This document shows positions 26,699-34,790 of a DNA stretch of 64,000 bases, in pieces. Positions within the stretch are counted from its first letter, which is position 1; each line of letters opens with the position of its first letter. Source of the DNA: Arthrobacter sp. StoSoilB20 (GTDB lineage Bacteria; Actinomycetota; Actinomycetes; Actinomycetales; Micrococcaceae); assembly GCF_019977295.1 (NCBI RefSeq), contig NZ_AP024651.1, positions 372,001 through 436,000 of the forward strand, read 5' to 3'. The position numbers and the translations under genes were made by a program. The notes under the pieces were generated by a model. That model saw only the letters and a list, made by a program, of their open reading frames with translations. It searched no databases and was not told where the DNA came from.

Positions 26699-27946
26699 GT
26701 GGGGGAACAACCGGAAGCGGGTCGGGATGCCCGGAAGGCTAACCGCGCCGAACTGTGGCGGGCCTTTGCCTTGCCTGCTGTGATTGGTCTGGCAGTCCTT
26801 GGAATTGCGGCAGTGAACTTCGCAAATGGCCTGACGGAAAAGCAAGCCCAAACCGCATCCGGGTTGAAAGCCTGCGAAGTCCTTCCCCGTGCTGCCCTCG
26901 CTCCGGAGTCCGGCGCACTGTTCGGCGTAAACCTGGACTGGCATAACAAATCGCTGGCCGATTTCGCCAAGGACCTGGGCCAAAAACCGGCAGTCAGCGT
27001 CTCGTTCACCGGCTTTCCGCTGACTACCAAGGACGAGGATGATCTCCGGCGGGCAGTAGAACAGATTCGGGCCGACGGCCAGATGATGCTTTTGACGCTG
27101 GAACCGCACAATGGACTTGCCACCATCACTGAGGAAACCGCCGCAGCCTTGGCGAAGGACCTCGCCGAATTCAACGACGACGGTGTCCCCGTCATCGTGC
27201 GGTTCGCCCACGAGATGAACGGTTCCTGGTACGCCTGGTCCCAGCAGCCCCAAGCGTATAAGGAAGCTTTCCAGACGCTTGCCAACGCCGTGCACTCCAC
27301 CGCGCCGGGGTCGGCAATGATGTGGGCGCCCAACTACGGCGGCGGCTACCCCTTCGCCGGAGGGCAGTTCGAAGCCAAACCAGGCACGCCGGAATTTGCC
27401 GCCCTGGACACCAACGGCGACTCCGCACTGACCATGGAGGATGACTCCTACGCGCCCTACTACCCGGGCGATGACGCTGTGGACTGGGTCGGCATGTCGC
27501 TGTACCACTGGGGCAACACATATCCGTGGGGTGAGAACGAACTCCCCGAACCCCACAAGTTTGCCGATCAACTCACCGGAAACTACCGCGGTGCCAATGG
27601 TGATGACAGCCTGCTCCCGGATTTCTACGGCGTATACGGCACCCAGCATGGCAAACCGGTGGCCATCCCTGAGACGGCCGCCCTCTTCGCACCATCAGCC
27701 GGTGGCGAGTCCGAAGCCGCCATCAAGGAAGCGTGGTGGGGCCAGCTCTTCAGCCCCGGGACGCATCAGCAATTCCCGCAACTCAAGATGATCAACTGGT
27801 TCGAGTGGGACAAGGATGAAGTGGAAGTAAAGGGCCGGGTGGATTGGACCGTAACCAACGCGCCCGGGATTCGTGATTCCTTTACCGCAGCGCTCCCGGG
27901 CTGGTTCCGCTTCGGTCCCGGGGAGGCCTGCCAACCCCGGCAGTGA
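26699..27946 (+). CDS. Membrane-anchored GH26-like glycoside hydrolase
   Basis: 415 residues from a GTG start (a TTG 12 bases upstream is an alternative). One N-terminal membrane span (about 22-42) with no clear cleavage site, so the enzyme is anchored outside the cell. GH26/clan A features: acid/base E172 in VRFAHEMNGSWYAW and nucleophile E325 in AIPETAAL. Residues 237-248 (DTNGDSALTMED) fit an EF-hand-type calcium loop inserted in the barrel. GH26 enzymes act on beta-mannans or related beta-glucans; the substrate is undetermined. Its 3' end overlaps the convergent MarR gene by 65 bases. Confidence 0.82.
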   Translation: MGEQPEAGRDARKANRAELWRAFALPAVIGLAVLGIAAVNFANGLTEKQAQTASGLKACEVLPRAALAPESGALFGVNLDWHNKSLADFAKDLGQKPAVSVSFTGFPLTTKDEDDLRRAVEQIRADGQMMLLTLEPHNGLATITEETAAALAKDLAEFNDDGVPVIVRFAHEMNGSWYAWSQQPQAYKEAFQTLANAVHSTAPGSAMMWAPNYGGGYPFAGGQFEAKPGTPEFAALDTNGDSALTMEDDSYAPYYPGDDAVDWVGMSLYHWGNTYPWGENELPEPHKFADQLTGNYRGANGDDSLLPDFYGVYGTQHGKPVAIPETAALFAPSAGGESEAAIKEAWWGQLFSPGTHQQFPQLKMINWFEWDKDEVEVKGRVDWTVTNAPGIRDSFTAALPGWFRFGPGEACQPRQ

Positions 27947-28412
27947 CAACTGGTGCAGGCGTCTGTTCAGGCTCGGCCAGGAACGACGCCAGCCGCTCCA
28001 ACGCCGGGAGGCTCGCCGCGATCTGCTCCCGTTCTTCCGGAAGCAGGCGGGCGCTCGCGGCGATGAGGGCGTCCGCCCAAGAACCCTCCAGGAGCGTTTT
28101 GATCCGCCGGGACTCGTCTGTTGGGTGGAGGGACACGTAACGCTTGTCCGAGGCATCCTTGACGCGGGTGACCATCCCGACCGCCACGAGTTCGCGCAGT
28201 TGCGAGCTCACGTTGCTCAACTGCCGGCCGAGCCGGGCCGCTACCTCGGCAACGGTGATGCCCGGATGCGATTCAACAACCCGCAGTATCTCGAGCATGC
28301 CGTTCGAAATGGGAGGCAGGCCGGTCTCGTTGAGCGACTTGCGCCGGATGTCGGACGAGATGTCGATCATGCAGGCGGCCAAGGCCTTATGGTCCACGGT
28401 CTCTTTTCCCAT
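27882..28412 (-). CDS. MarR family transcriptional regulator
   Basis: 176 residues. Winged helix at about 40-100 (ITVAEVAARLGRQLSNVSSQL, then a DKRYVSLHPTDE wing). The frame stays open far upstream, but the region before this ATG runs into the divergent methyltransferase gene. The C-terminal 20 residues (GRPPRDRSGTSPGALR) are Arg/Pro-rich and are read antisense to the end of the GH26-like gene. Target unknown: its own gene and the divergent methyltransferase (64-base gap) are the simplest candidates, the MFS exporter another. Confidence 0.85.
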   Translation of the reverse strand: MGKETVDHKALAACMIDISSDIRRKSLNETGLPPISNGMLEILRVVESHPGITVAEVAARLGRQLSNVSSQLRELVAVGMVTRVKDASDKRYVSLHPTDESRRIKTLLEGSWADALIAASARLLPEEREQIAASLPALERLASFLAEPEQTPAPVVTAGVGRPPRDRSGTSPGALR

Positions 28413-28476
28413 TCCACAAGCATAGGTGGGGGTGGACCCCTTCAATCTGCCCGCCGTCGCCTGCGATACTCGCAGC

Positions 28477-29241
28477 ATGATCAACCAGCAACAACTCTGG
28501 GACCACCATGCCGCAAAGCAGTACGACACTCCCGGCGAGGGAATGTTCTCCCCTGGGGTGCTTGGTCCCACTGTTGAGGTCTTGTCGGAACTTGCGGCGG
28601 GCGGTCCCGCCGTCGAATTTGCCATTGGTACCGGACGGGTTGCCATACCGCTGCAGGAAGCGGGGGTGCCGGTCAGCGGTATTGAGTTATCCCACGCGAT
28701 GATCGCGCGCCTGCGCGAGAAAGTGGGGGAGGAGCGCATCCCGGTGGTCCAGGGCGATATGGCCGAGGCTTCGATAGGCGCCGATTACACGTTGGCATTC
28801 CTGGTTTTCAACACCATCGCCAATCTCCTGACACAGGAGGAACAAGTCCGGGGTTTCCACAACGCTGCCCGCCACTTGGCACCCGGCGGCCGGTTCGTCG
28901 TCGAGCTCTGGGTACCGCAGCTGCGTTCACTGCCGCCCGGGCACGGCGGGACAGTGGAAGTGAGCCGGCCCGGGTACCTCCTGGTGGACACCTACGACGT
29001 TCTTCGGCAGCACGTCATCTCACACCACGTGCAGTTCGGCCCCGAACTTTCGGACGGGCGCGAAGCACAGATCGGGCGGACTCCACACCGTTACATCTGG
29101 CCGGCCGAACTCGACCTCATGGCACGGATAGCCGGATTTGAGCTCGAATCCCGTTGGGCCGATTGGGATCGCAGCGAGTTCACTGCAGAGTCCCGCAGCC
29201 ACGTGTCCGTGTACCGGCTGCCTGACCAGCGGATGACCTGA
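28477..29241 (+). CDS. Class I SAM-dependent methyltransferase
   Basis: 254 residues. Motif I VEFAIGTGRVAIPL, the acidic end of strand 2 in VSGIELSHAMI, and the GDMAE segment after strand 3 define the Rossmann methyltransferase fold. The opening QQLWDHHAAKQYD resembles small-molecule methyltransferases. Substrate unknown. The start chosen is the ATG just after ACTCGCAGC; an upstream in-frame start lies in the divergent MarR promoter region. No ribosome site is evident, so it may be leaderless. Confidence 0.85.
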   Translation: MINQQQLWDHHAAKQYDTPGEGMFSPGVLGPTVEVLSELAAGGPAVEFAIGTGRVAIPLQEAGVPVSGIELSHAMIARLREKVGEERIPVVQGDMAEASIGADYTLAFLVFNTIANLLTQEEQVRGFHNAARHLAPGGRFVVELWVPQLRSLPPGHGGTVEVSRPGYLLVDTYDVLRQHVISHHVQFGPELSDGREAQIGRTPHRYIWPAELDLMARIAGFELESRWADWDRSEFTAESRSHVSVYRLPDQRMT

Positions 29242-29270
29242 GCGGCGGATGACCAGGGCGGCGGATGACC
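29229..29270. repeat. Short direct repeats spanning a stop codon
   Basis: GCGGATGACC occurs three times at 16-base intervals (29229, 29245, 29261). The first copy overlaps the last codons of the methyltransferase gene and the others follow its stop. Confidence 0.75.
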
Positions 29271-29334
29271 AGCGCGGCATTATGCTCGAATGGTTGCCGG
29301 GCATGACGCCGCGGCACGCCGTATTGGGGGAATA

Positions 29335-30387
29335 GTGAAATTCAGATTCAAGGCTGCCTTGGTCGCGGTGGTTCTTTCCACCGGGTTGGTTGCGTGCACC
29401 TCGCAGGATGCACCCACTGACCTGAATCCGCCGATGCCCACGGAGGCTTCCCCCACAGACTCCGCCGCCGACGCACCCACTGCCGCGGCGCACGCCCCCA
29501 CAGCGTCCGCTGCCGACGACGCCCCACCTGCGCTGGGCGACACCGTTGCCGATTCCTTCGGCAACGCGCTCTTTTACACGACGGTCGACGGCGACACCCT
29601 CACCAACGTCGCGGCCTCCTTTGGGCTCTCCTCCGCGAAGCTTGCCGGCTTCAACGGAGTCGTAGCTGACACGCCACTCGGATCCGGAACCAAGCTCCGC
29701 CTCATCCCGGGACCCGGGCCAATCACTGGTGCCACGGGAGAAGCCACCGAGGATGCATCCGGCATCCCTACGAGCTACGTCATCGCGGCGGGCGACACCC
29801 TGGACGGGATCTCCTACCGTTTCGGAATCAGCGGCAAGCAGTTGGCCGAAGCCAACAAGGTCCCTTACGTGTACGAGCAAGGCAACACGTACTTCATCCG
29901 TTCAGGACACACCATCCAGCTGCAAAAGAAGCCTGTGGACAGCCGTTCAGGTGCCGGCGACACCATCCACAATTCCTTCGGTCAGCCCATTTTCTACACC
30001 ACAGTGGACGGCGATTCCTTTGACAGCCTCGGCTACCAGTTCAGGTCCACCACCGAACAATTGCTGATGTACAACCCTTCCCTCTCAGCCGGCATGCCCA
30101 TCCCTGCCGGCACGAAAATGAGGTTGATTCCCGGAGATCTTGCCATCGAGGGCGCCCGGGGCACCTTCACCGCAGACGCTGATGGAATCCCTTTGACGTA
30201 CACGACGGCGGTTGGAGACACGGAGCGGCAAGTCGCCTTCCGGTTCAGCGTAGTTGACCTCAGTTCAGCGAACAGGCCCCTGTCGGGCACCGCTGGCTCC
30301 TGGTACGAGGTTGTCGACCGGCCGAACGGGGTGCTCGCGCCCGGACAAACCGTCAGCCTGGCTCTCAACAAACCCATCAACAGGTAG
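29335..30387 (+). CDS. Multi-LysM lipoprotein
   Basis: 350 residues from a GTG with GGGGG upstream, giving MKFRFKAALVAVVLSTGLVAC, i.e. a lipoprotein signal with lipobox LVAC (Cys21). A Pro/Ala/Thr-rich linker follows, then four LysM-like units. Two pairs are similar to each other: LFYTTVDGDTLTNVAASFG with GTKLRLIPG, and IFYTTVDGDSFDSLGYQF with GTKMRLIPG; the second and fourth are TSYVIAAGDTLDGISYRFG and LTYTTAVGDTERQVAFRF. LysM units bind peptidoglycan. No catalytic domain is present, so it is probably a wall-binding or scaffold lipoprotein. Confidence 0.85.
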   Translation: MKFRFKAALVAVVLSTGLVACTSQDAPTDLNPPMPTEASPTDSAADAPTAAAHAPTASAADDAPPALGDTVADSFGNALFYTTVDGDTLTNVAASFGLSSAKLAGFNGVVADTPLGSGTKLRLIPGPGPITGATGEATEDASGIPTSYVIAAGDTLDGISYRFGISGKQLAEANKVPYVYEQGNTYFIRSGHTIQLQKKPVDSRSGAGDTIHNSFGQPIFYTTVDGDSFDSLGYQFRSTTEQLLMYNPSLSAGMPIPAGTKMRLIPGDLAIEGARGTFTADADGIPLTYTTAVGDTERQVAFRFSVVDLSSANRPLSGTAGSWYEVVDRPNGVLAPGQTVSLALNKPINR

Positions 30388-30456
30388 CCCGTGGGTGGGT
30401 AGGCCGCGGGTCGGTAGCCTGCGGGTGGGTAGGCCGCGGGTGGGTAGGCCGCGGGT
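30388..30456. repeat. 15-bp tandem repeat after LysM gene
   Basis: About 4.5 copies of a 15-base unit (GCGGGTGGGTAGGCC and variants) beginning immediately after the TAG stop of the LysM gene. The unit itself contains TAG, so it looks like duplication of the gene's 3' end. Confidence 0.85.
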
Positions 30457-30470
30457 TAAGGAAACGCTCC

Positions 30471-30645
30471 GGGGCTGTGCCAGTTCCCCTGACAGGGGTA
30501 GAGTCGGCGCATGCCTTCAACGCGCCGATTTACTTGCCCCCGACCGGTCTCCGGTCGCGAGGGCTGGATGGCGCGCGCCTAGGTCCTGGCGGCGGAGCGG
30601 GTCGGGGGAGGAAGCCCCTCAACCATCTCAACCCAAGGACCAGCA
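30471..30645 (+). promoter_or_regulatory. Structured 5' leader RNA (four-way junction) of PheRS-like gene
   Basis: Nested complementary segments: P1 GGGGCT (30471-30476) with AGCCCC (30613-30618); P2 CCCCT-GAC-AGGGG (30486-30498); P3 TCGGCGC (30504-30510) with GCGCCGA (30522-30528), extendable by two pairs; P4 CCCCCGACC (30537-30545) with GGTCGGGGG (30600-30608), continued by CTCCG/CGGAG (30549-30553/30593-30597). All are mutually compatible and form a cloverleaf-like junction. An alternative pairing, GGTCCT (30582-30587) with AGGACC (30636-30641), would mask the ribosome site AAGGA (30635-30639). This suggests a regulatory or tRNA-like element; I know no named family that fits. Confidence 0.5.
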
Positions 30646-31767
30646 ATGCCTACCTATCTCACCCCTGCACAGCTTCACGCAGCCTTGAACGTCCGGGACC
30701 TTTCGAATCCCGATCAGGGCCACCATGCAATGCAATCGCTCCTCAGCGACGTGGTGCACGGTCTACGCGAGCAGTGGAACGTGCCTCAGCAAACAGTTCG
30801 ACACAGTCCATTGGTCAGCGTTGCCGACAACTACGATCGACTGGGTTTCAGCCCGGCCGACGTCACTCGCGACCAACGGTATTCCCGCTACGTCAGCCCT
30901 ACGGTCATGTTGCGGAGTCACACATCGGCTTCCATTCCTGCGCTCCTGCGGGGGCTTGATCCGTCCCAGCCCCTGGACGAGCTCTGGGTGATCCCCGGCC
31001 TTGTCTATCGGCGTGACTCCATAGACCGCACCCACGTCAGCACGCCCCATCAGGTGGACTTGTGGCGCGTTGGTTCCACCAGTGCCCTGGGCTCCAAGCA
31101 TCTCCAGGAGATGATCGAAACCTTGGTGACAGCGGTACTCCCGGACGCTCAATGGAGGGCAGTCCCGTCTCCGCACCCCTACACGTACGGGGGCTTGCAG
31201 ATTGACGTCCGCTGCGACGGCGAGTGGCTGGAACTGGCGGAGTGCGGGCTCATGGCCCCGAAGCTCTTCCTGGATGCGGGTCTGGATCCGGGAAAGTGGT
31301 CGGGCCTGGCCTTGGGGATGGGATTGGACCGTGCCCTCATGCTCCGCAAAGGCATTCCCGATATCAGGCTGCTCAGGTCATCGGCCCCGGGGATCCAACA
31401 GCAAATGCTGGACTTGTCACCGTGGAAACCGTCCTCCAGGATGCCTTCGATCCGAAGAGACCTTTCCATTGTTGTTGACAGCGGTATGGACGATGAAGTG
31501 CTCGGAGACCGGGTTCGTTCGGCTCTGGGGGAGAGGGCTGAGGACCTGGAAAGCGTGGAGCTTATGGCACTCACGCCAAGCCAGGAGCTTCCCGAGGCCG
31601 CGAGGAATCGGCTCCGTATCCGCGACGGGCAGTCCAACGCCCTGATTCGGATGGTGATGCGTCCCCTTGCCAGGACAATGACCGATCCAGAAGCGAATCG
31701 GGTCCGGGACGATGTCTACCTGGCCCTGCACGAAGGCCCCGTCAAGGAACTCATTTCGGGCCGATAG
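30646..31767 (+). CDS. Orphan PheRS-like class II ligase (PheS core plus FDX-ACB domain)
   Basis: 373 residues. The catalytic core (about 45-245) resembles PheRS alpha: MLRSHTSASIPALL (88-101), motif 2 VYRRDSIDRTH with HQV (120-137), and motif 3 LGMGLDRALML with R229. Residues 265-373 match the PheT C-terminal FDX-ACB anticodon-binding domain (RRDLSIVVDSG; ARTMTDPEANRVRDDVY). This core-plus-ACB layout is that of monomeric mitochondrial PheRS. The N-terminal coiled coil of PheS is absent. The Phe pocket FPFTEPSAE of true PheRS reads HPYTYGGLQ (177-185), so the substrate is probably not ordinary phenylalanine. AAGGA lies six bases before the ATG; a structured leader precedes it. Function unknown. 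Confidence 0.85.
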   Translation: MPTYLTPAQLHAALNVRDLSNPDQGHHAMQSLLSDVVHGLREQWNVPQQTVRHSPLVSVADNYDRLGFSPADVTRDQRYSRYVSPTVMLRSHTSASIPALLRGLDPSQPLDELWVIPGLVYRRDSIDRTHVSTPHQVDLWRVGSTSALGSKHLQEMIETLVTAVLPDAQWRAVPSPHPYTYGGLQIDVRCDGEWLELAECGLMAPKLFLDAGLDPGKWSGLALGMGLDRALMLRKGIPDIRLLRSSAPGIQQQMLDLSPWKPSSRMPSIRRDLSIVVDSGMDDEVLGDRVRSALGERAEDLESVELMALTPSQELPEAARNRLRIRDGQSNALIRMVMRPLARTMTDPEANRVRDDVYLALHEGPVKELISGR

Positions 31768-31836
31768 GGCTGGGCTGCCGGGCAGGAGGATTGTGCTGCA
31801 GGCCAGACAAGCCGCGTGACAGGCGAGGTTTGCTGC

Positions 31837-31872
31837 GCTGTGCCGGTGGTCCGCTTTGGCTGCCGGCACAGC
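31837..31872 (+). terminator. Terminator-like hairpin after PheRS-like gene
   Basis: GCTGTGCCGG (31837-31846) and CCGGCACAGC (31863-31872) form a 10-bp stem with a 16-base loop, 70 bases after the stop. No T tract follows. The gap 31768-31934 holds nothing else visible. Confidence 0.5.
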
Positions 31873-31934
31873 TGACCATAGATGAGCCAACGCTGGCGAA
31901 AAGGCACTGCGTGTGGGATTGCTAGTCTGAAGTC

Positions 31935-32270
31935 ATGACCCGTCGCCTTGCAGCCCTGTCCGCCGTCCCCGTCGTGTTGCTGCTCGCGGGCTGCGGAGCC
32001 GTGGAGGAAGCAGCCACCAGCGCGGCCAGTGACGCCGCATCCAAGGTCGCTACCGCAGCTGCCGATGAAGTAACCAAGCAGATCTGCGCCGTGGTCCAGG
32101 ACGGATTGGTGGGTGTCGAGGATAAGCAGGTGCTGGCGGGCCTGGTAACAGCTGCCGATGCCGCAGGCGTGCCGTCGGACATCACCACGCCCCTTCGCCA
32201 GATCGCCGACGCCGGAGACCAGGTTCCGGCCGAGTCCGTCCAGGCACTGAAGAGTGCTTGCCCGGCTTAA
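31935..32270 (+). CDS. Small alanine-rich lipoprotein, function unknown
   Basis: 111 residues. Basic start, hydrophobic stretch and lipobox LLAGC (Cys20), so a small lipid-anchored exported protein. The mature part is helical and Ala-rich (EEAATSAASDAASKVATAA), with two further cysteines (in QICAVV and KSACPA) that could form a disulfide. A TAGTCT -10-like element 12 bases before the ATG suggests a very short leader. No recognised domain. Confidence 0.75.
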   Translation: MTRRLAALSAVPVVLLLAGCGAVEEAATSAASDAASKVATAAADEVTKQICAVVQDGLVGVEDKQVLAGLVTAADAAGVPSDITTPLRQIADAGDQVPAESVQALKSACPA

Positions 32271-32377
32271 AGCTGTTCAAGATCCTGCGGAGTCAGTTGG
32301 GCAGTTCTCCCAGGCATGGCGCACGCGTGCTGGCTGGGGATGTTCGACCGGACATAGGCTGCCGCGCCCCGCAGGTG

Positions 32378-34132
32378 TCAAGGCTCCTCGCGCCCAGCAG
32401 GTAGCAGGGTGTGTTCGTGCCCTGCCGATGGGAGGCTGCCGCGCCCAGCAGGTAGCAGGGTGTGTTCGTGCCCTGCCGATGGGAGGCTGCCGTGCCCTGC
32501 AGGTGGCAGGGTGTGTTCGTGCCCCGGCAACGGTGGCGCTTTTGACTGATAGACGTGTCCGGTAGGAGTTCGGACCTCCAAGGTGTGCGTTTGGCCGTCG
32601 GAAGTACTCGAACTCCATCCGGGGTTTTCCTTGTTGTGATTGCACGCCTCGCACAGCCCTGCACCGTTGTTCATGGTGGTGGTCCCGCCGTCGTGCCAGG
32701 GAACCACGTGATCCAGATGCCTGATGGGGGCATCGCAATAAGGGGTCCGGCAGGTGTGGTCGCGGGTCTCGATGAAGCGACGTAACCGATGTGGGAAGAT
32801 CCTCGCTTTGGAATCCATGGTCAGGAGTTCGCCACTCCCCGGTGCGGTGTAAAGGCGACGGATCAAGACCCGGAACTCTTCTTGCTCCAGCGCATCCGTA
32901 TCCAGGTGGCTTTGGCTGGAGGACCCGGCAAACGCCGCATTCGAGGGCGCGGGTGGGGTCCCGGCCAGTGACGTGGACCCAGCCCTCTTGCGGGACGTGG
33001 GTTGGGGTTGTTCGTGGGGTGTGGTGTGCGGGGTGGGTTGGTCGCGGGATGTGGATAGCCGCGTGGGTTCGGGCTGTTCGTGGGGTGTGGTGAGCGGCGT
33101 GCGTGCGGAGTCTGCGCCCGACCAGACCAGCTTTTCGGATGTGTCCTGCCTCTTTGACGCGGGTGGTGCTCCATGCCCGCCGGAGCCGTCGGTCAGCAGG
33201 ACTCTTGCCCATTCAGCGGGGACGATTCCGTACCCTTGGATGCGGGCCGGTTCGCTGTCACCTTGGAAGAGGGTGCGGTCTGTCATGACGAGCTGGAGGT
33301 CGATCCCTGAGATCCCGCCTGGCGTTCCGGTGACGCGCTCGACGAGGGTATCGGCCATAATCTGTCCACGGTTTCGGCCGTCGCCTGTCGAACGGGCCGA
33401 ATCTGCCTGCCGGGTAAGGGCAGCATAGGCCGCGACCCCTTGAGCCACCGGCAGCAAGGCGGTCAGGATGGTCATGGTGTCCGGAGCCGGGCGGAGACTG
33501 ACCCTCCGTTCTGCAGCGGCGTGGCTGGCCCTCTGGGTGACCGAGCGCGGATCACGCCTGTAAGCGGCAGCTTTCGCCGCAGCGACGATGTTCCGGTCAC
33601 CGGATCCGTTGAATGTCCCCGCGTCTGGTGCAAGTTCTTCATCCACGGCGAAACGGTCTTCAACGCTGAGGCAGGCGGTCTCCTTGACCAATAGGGTGGC
33701 ACGCCATTCATTGAGCTGACCCGTTTCAAGCGCTGCCATGGTTCGTGGCATTTCAGTGACAAGAGCCTTGGCAAGTCCGAGCAGGCGGGACCCACGGTTG
33801 GGCGATTCACGCCGGGCCAGGGCTACCTGCGCAGCGACTCCCCGGCCCTGCTCCGCTGTGGGGACGCCGGCTTCGGCCTGTTCCCTGCGCTGAGCAAGAT
33901 CCAACGCGACAGCTGCCCTGGCCTGCCGGGCGGTAATGGCGGATTTCAGGTCTTCGAGGACGCGAATCTCGTTGACGAGCTCTTGGCTGTTGGAACTCGC
34001 GGGCACCGAAGCAAGTGCGGCGGCCAGGGCACTCAACGCAACACCGGGCTGAGCCGGCTCATAAAGCGTCGAGGCTTCGACAGGCAGGGGCAGCTCGTTG
34101 CCGCCCGCTTGCCCGTGCCGAATCCGCTCCAT
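32378..34132 (-). CDS. DUF222/HNH endonuclease domain protein with repeat tail
   Basis: 584 residues from the ATG preceded by GGAAGAG (an in-frame ATG at 34180 would give 600). The DUF222 region covers about 50-350. A Thr/Pro-rich linker follows ([12 protein letters not shown] type), then an HNH nuclease module near residues 470-520: [20 protein letters not shown], then [14 protein letters not shown], with HNH histidines and zinc cysteines intact. The C-terminus is three copies of a 17-residue repeat ([17 protein letters not shown]) encoded by a 51-bp DNA repeat at 32390-32530. DUF222/HNH proteins are multicopy in Arthrobacter; their role is unsettled, and mobility or nuclease functions are suspected. 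Confidence 0.85.
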   Translation of the reverse strand: MERIRHGQAGGNELPLPVEASTLYEPAQPGVALSALAAALASVPASSNSQELVNEIRVLEDLKSAITARQARAAVALDLAQRREQAEAGVPTAEQGRGVAAQVALARRESPNRGSRLLGLAKALVTEMPRTMAALETGQLNEWRATLLVKETACLSVEDRFAVDEELAPDAGTFNGSGDRNIVAAAKAAAYRRDPRSVTQRASHAAAERRVSLRPAPDTMTILTALLPVAQGVAAYAALTRQADSARSTGDGRNRGQIMADTLVERVTGTPGGISGIDLQLVMTDRTLFQGDSEPARIQGYGIVPAEWARVLLTDGSGGHGAPPASKRQDTSEKLVWSGADSARTPLTTPHEQPEPTRLSTSRDQPTPHTTPHEQPQPTSRKRAGSTSLAGTPPAPSNAAFAGSSSQSHLDTDALEQEEFRVLIRRLYTAPGSGELLTMDSKARIFPHRLRRFIETRDHTCRTPYCDAPIRHLDHVVPWHDGGTTTMNNGAGLCEACNHNKENPGWSSSTSDGQTHTLEVRTPTGHVYQSKAPPLPGHEHTLPPAGHGSLPSAGHEHTLLPAGRGSLPSAGHEHTLLPAGREEP

Positions 34133-34276
34133 GTGCCAACTCTTCCAGCCACGGGAAGCGCCCATCAGGTGTGAATTCATCTATGTGGAAAACATCGGGT
34201 GTTGAAGCGACACAGGCCGTGCTTCAGCAGCCGCTGTGTGCTTGTCCGGTTGCACGGGCCCACAAACAGAACCGCA

Positions 34277-34500
34277 GGGCCAAGCCCGGCGCTCTCTGCG
34301 TCGGAAGGCTGGATGACCACCGTCCAGGCCCCGCCGGGCCCGGGTCAGCAGGGCCAAGCCCGCCGGTCTTTGCGTCGGAAGGCTGGATGACCACCGTCCA
34401 GACCCCCGCCGGGCCCGGGTCAGCAGGGGCCAAGCCCGCCGGTCTTTGCGTCGGAAGGCTGGATGACCACCGTCCAGACCCCCATCGGGCCCGCGGTGAC
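34277..34500. repeat. Tandem repeat block A (74-76 bp, three copies)
   Basis: Copies start at 34277, 34351 and 34427. Each starts GGGCCAAGCCCG and includes GCGTCGGAAGGCTGGATGAC and CACCGTCCAG, ending in a GGGCCCGGGTCAGCAG-like segment. Each copy is GC-rich and partly self-complementary. With block B it occupies the gene-free stretch between the HNH gene and the TspO-like gene. Confidence 0.9.
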
Positions 34501-34603
34501 CCAAACATGACCGAGCCATCAAGTGGTGGGACCCGGGCGGGTCAGCAGCGCAGGATAAGCAGGGCCAGGATAGCGACGCTGGGCTGACGGGCCCGGATCA
34601 GCA

Positions 34604-34752
34604 GGGCAAAGCCCGCCGTTCGTTGCTACCGACGGCAGGGCCAAGCCCGCCGGTCGTTGCTACCGACGGCAGGGCCAAGCCCGCTGGTCGTTGCTACCGA
34701 CGGCAGGGCCAAGCCCGCTGGTCGTTGCTACCGACAGCAGGGCCAAGCCCCC
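34604..34752. repeat. Tandem repeat block B (exact 34-bp period)
   Basis: Units start at 34604, 34638, 34672, 34706 and (partial) 34740, each exactly 34 bases: GGGCCAAGCCCGCTGGTCGT, then TGCTACCGACGGCA. Copies differ at only a few bases. The first 15 bases match the start of block A, so the two blocks are related. There are no spacers between units, so it is a minisatellite rather than a CRISPR array. Confidence 0.92.
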
Positions 34753-34790
34753 GGACTCAGCTTCCGTGGGCTCTGCTTCCGACAGCTGGG

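Noticed and set aside
29020..29880. 286-codon minus-strand frame opposite methyltransferase and LysM genes
   Set aside because: Spans two real genes and their gap; no family features.
30471..30618. Canonical tRNA gene
   Set aside because: The helices resemble a cloverleaf, but the anticodon loop would have 11 bases, the T arm is replaced by a long helix and there is no CCA or T-loop consensus.
30471..30645. T-box riboswitch
   Set aside because: No T-box consensus bulge or antiterminator sequence is visible, although the leader is structured and precedes a synthetase-like gene.
32378..34132. HNH/DUF222 gene as part of a mobile intron or insertion element
   Set aside because: No intron structure, terminal repeats or target duplication seen; such genes are ordinary multicopy genes in this group.
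34604..34752. CRISPR-like array of regularly spaced 34-bp units
   Set aside because: Units are directly adjacent with no unique spacers, and no cas genes are near; it is a minisatellite.
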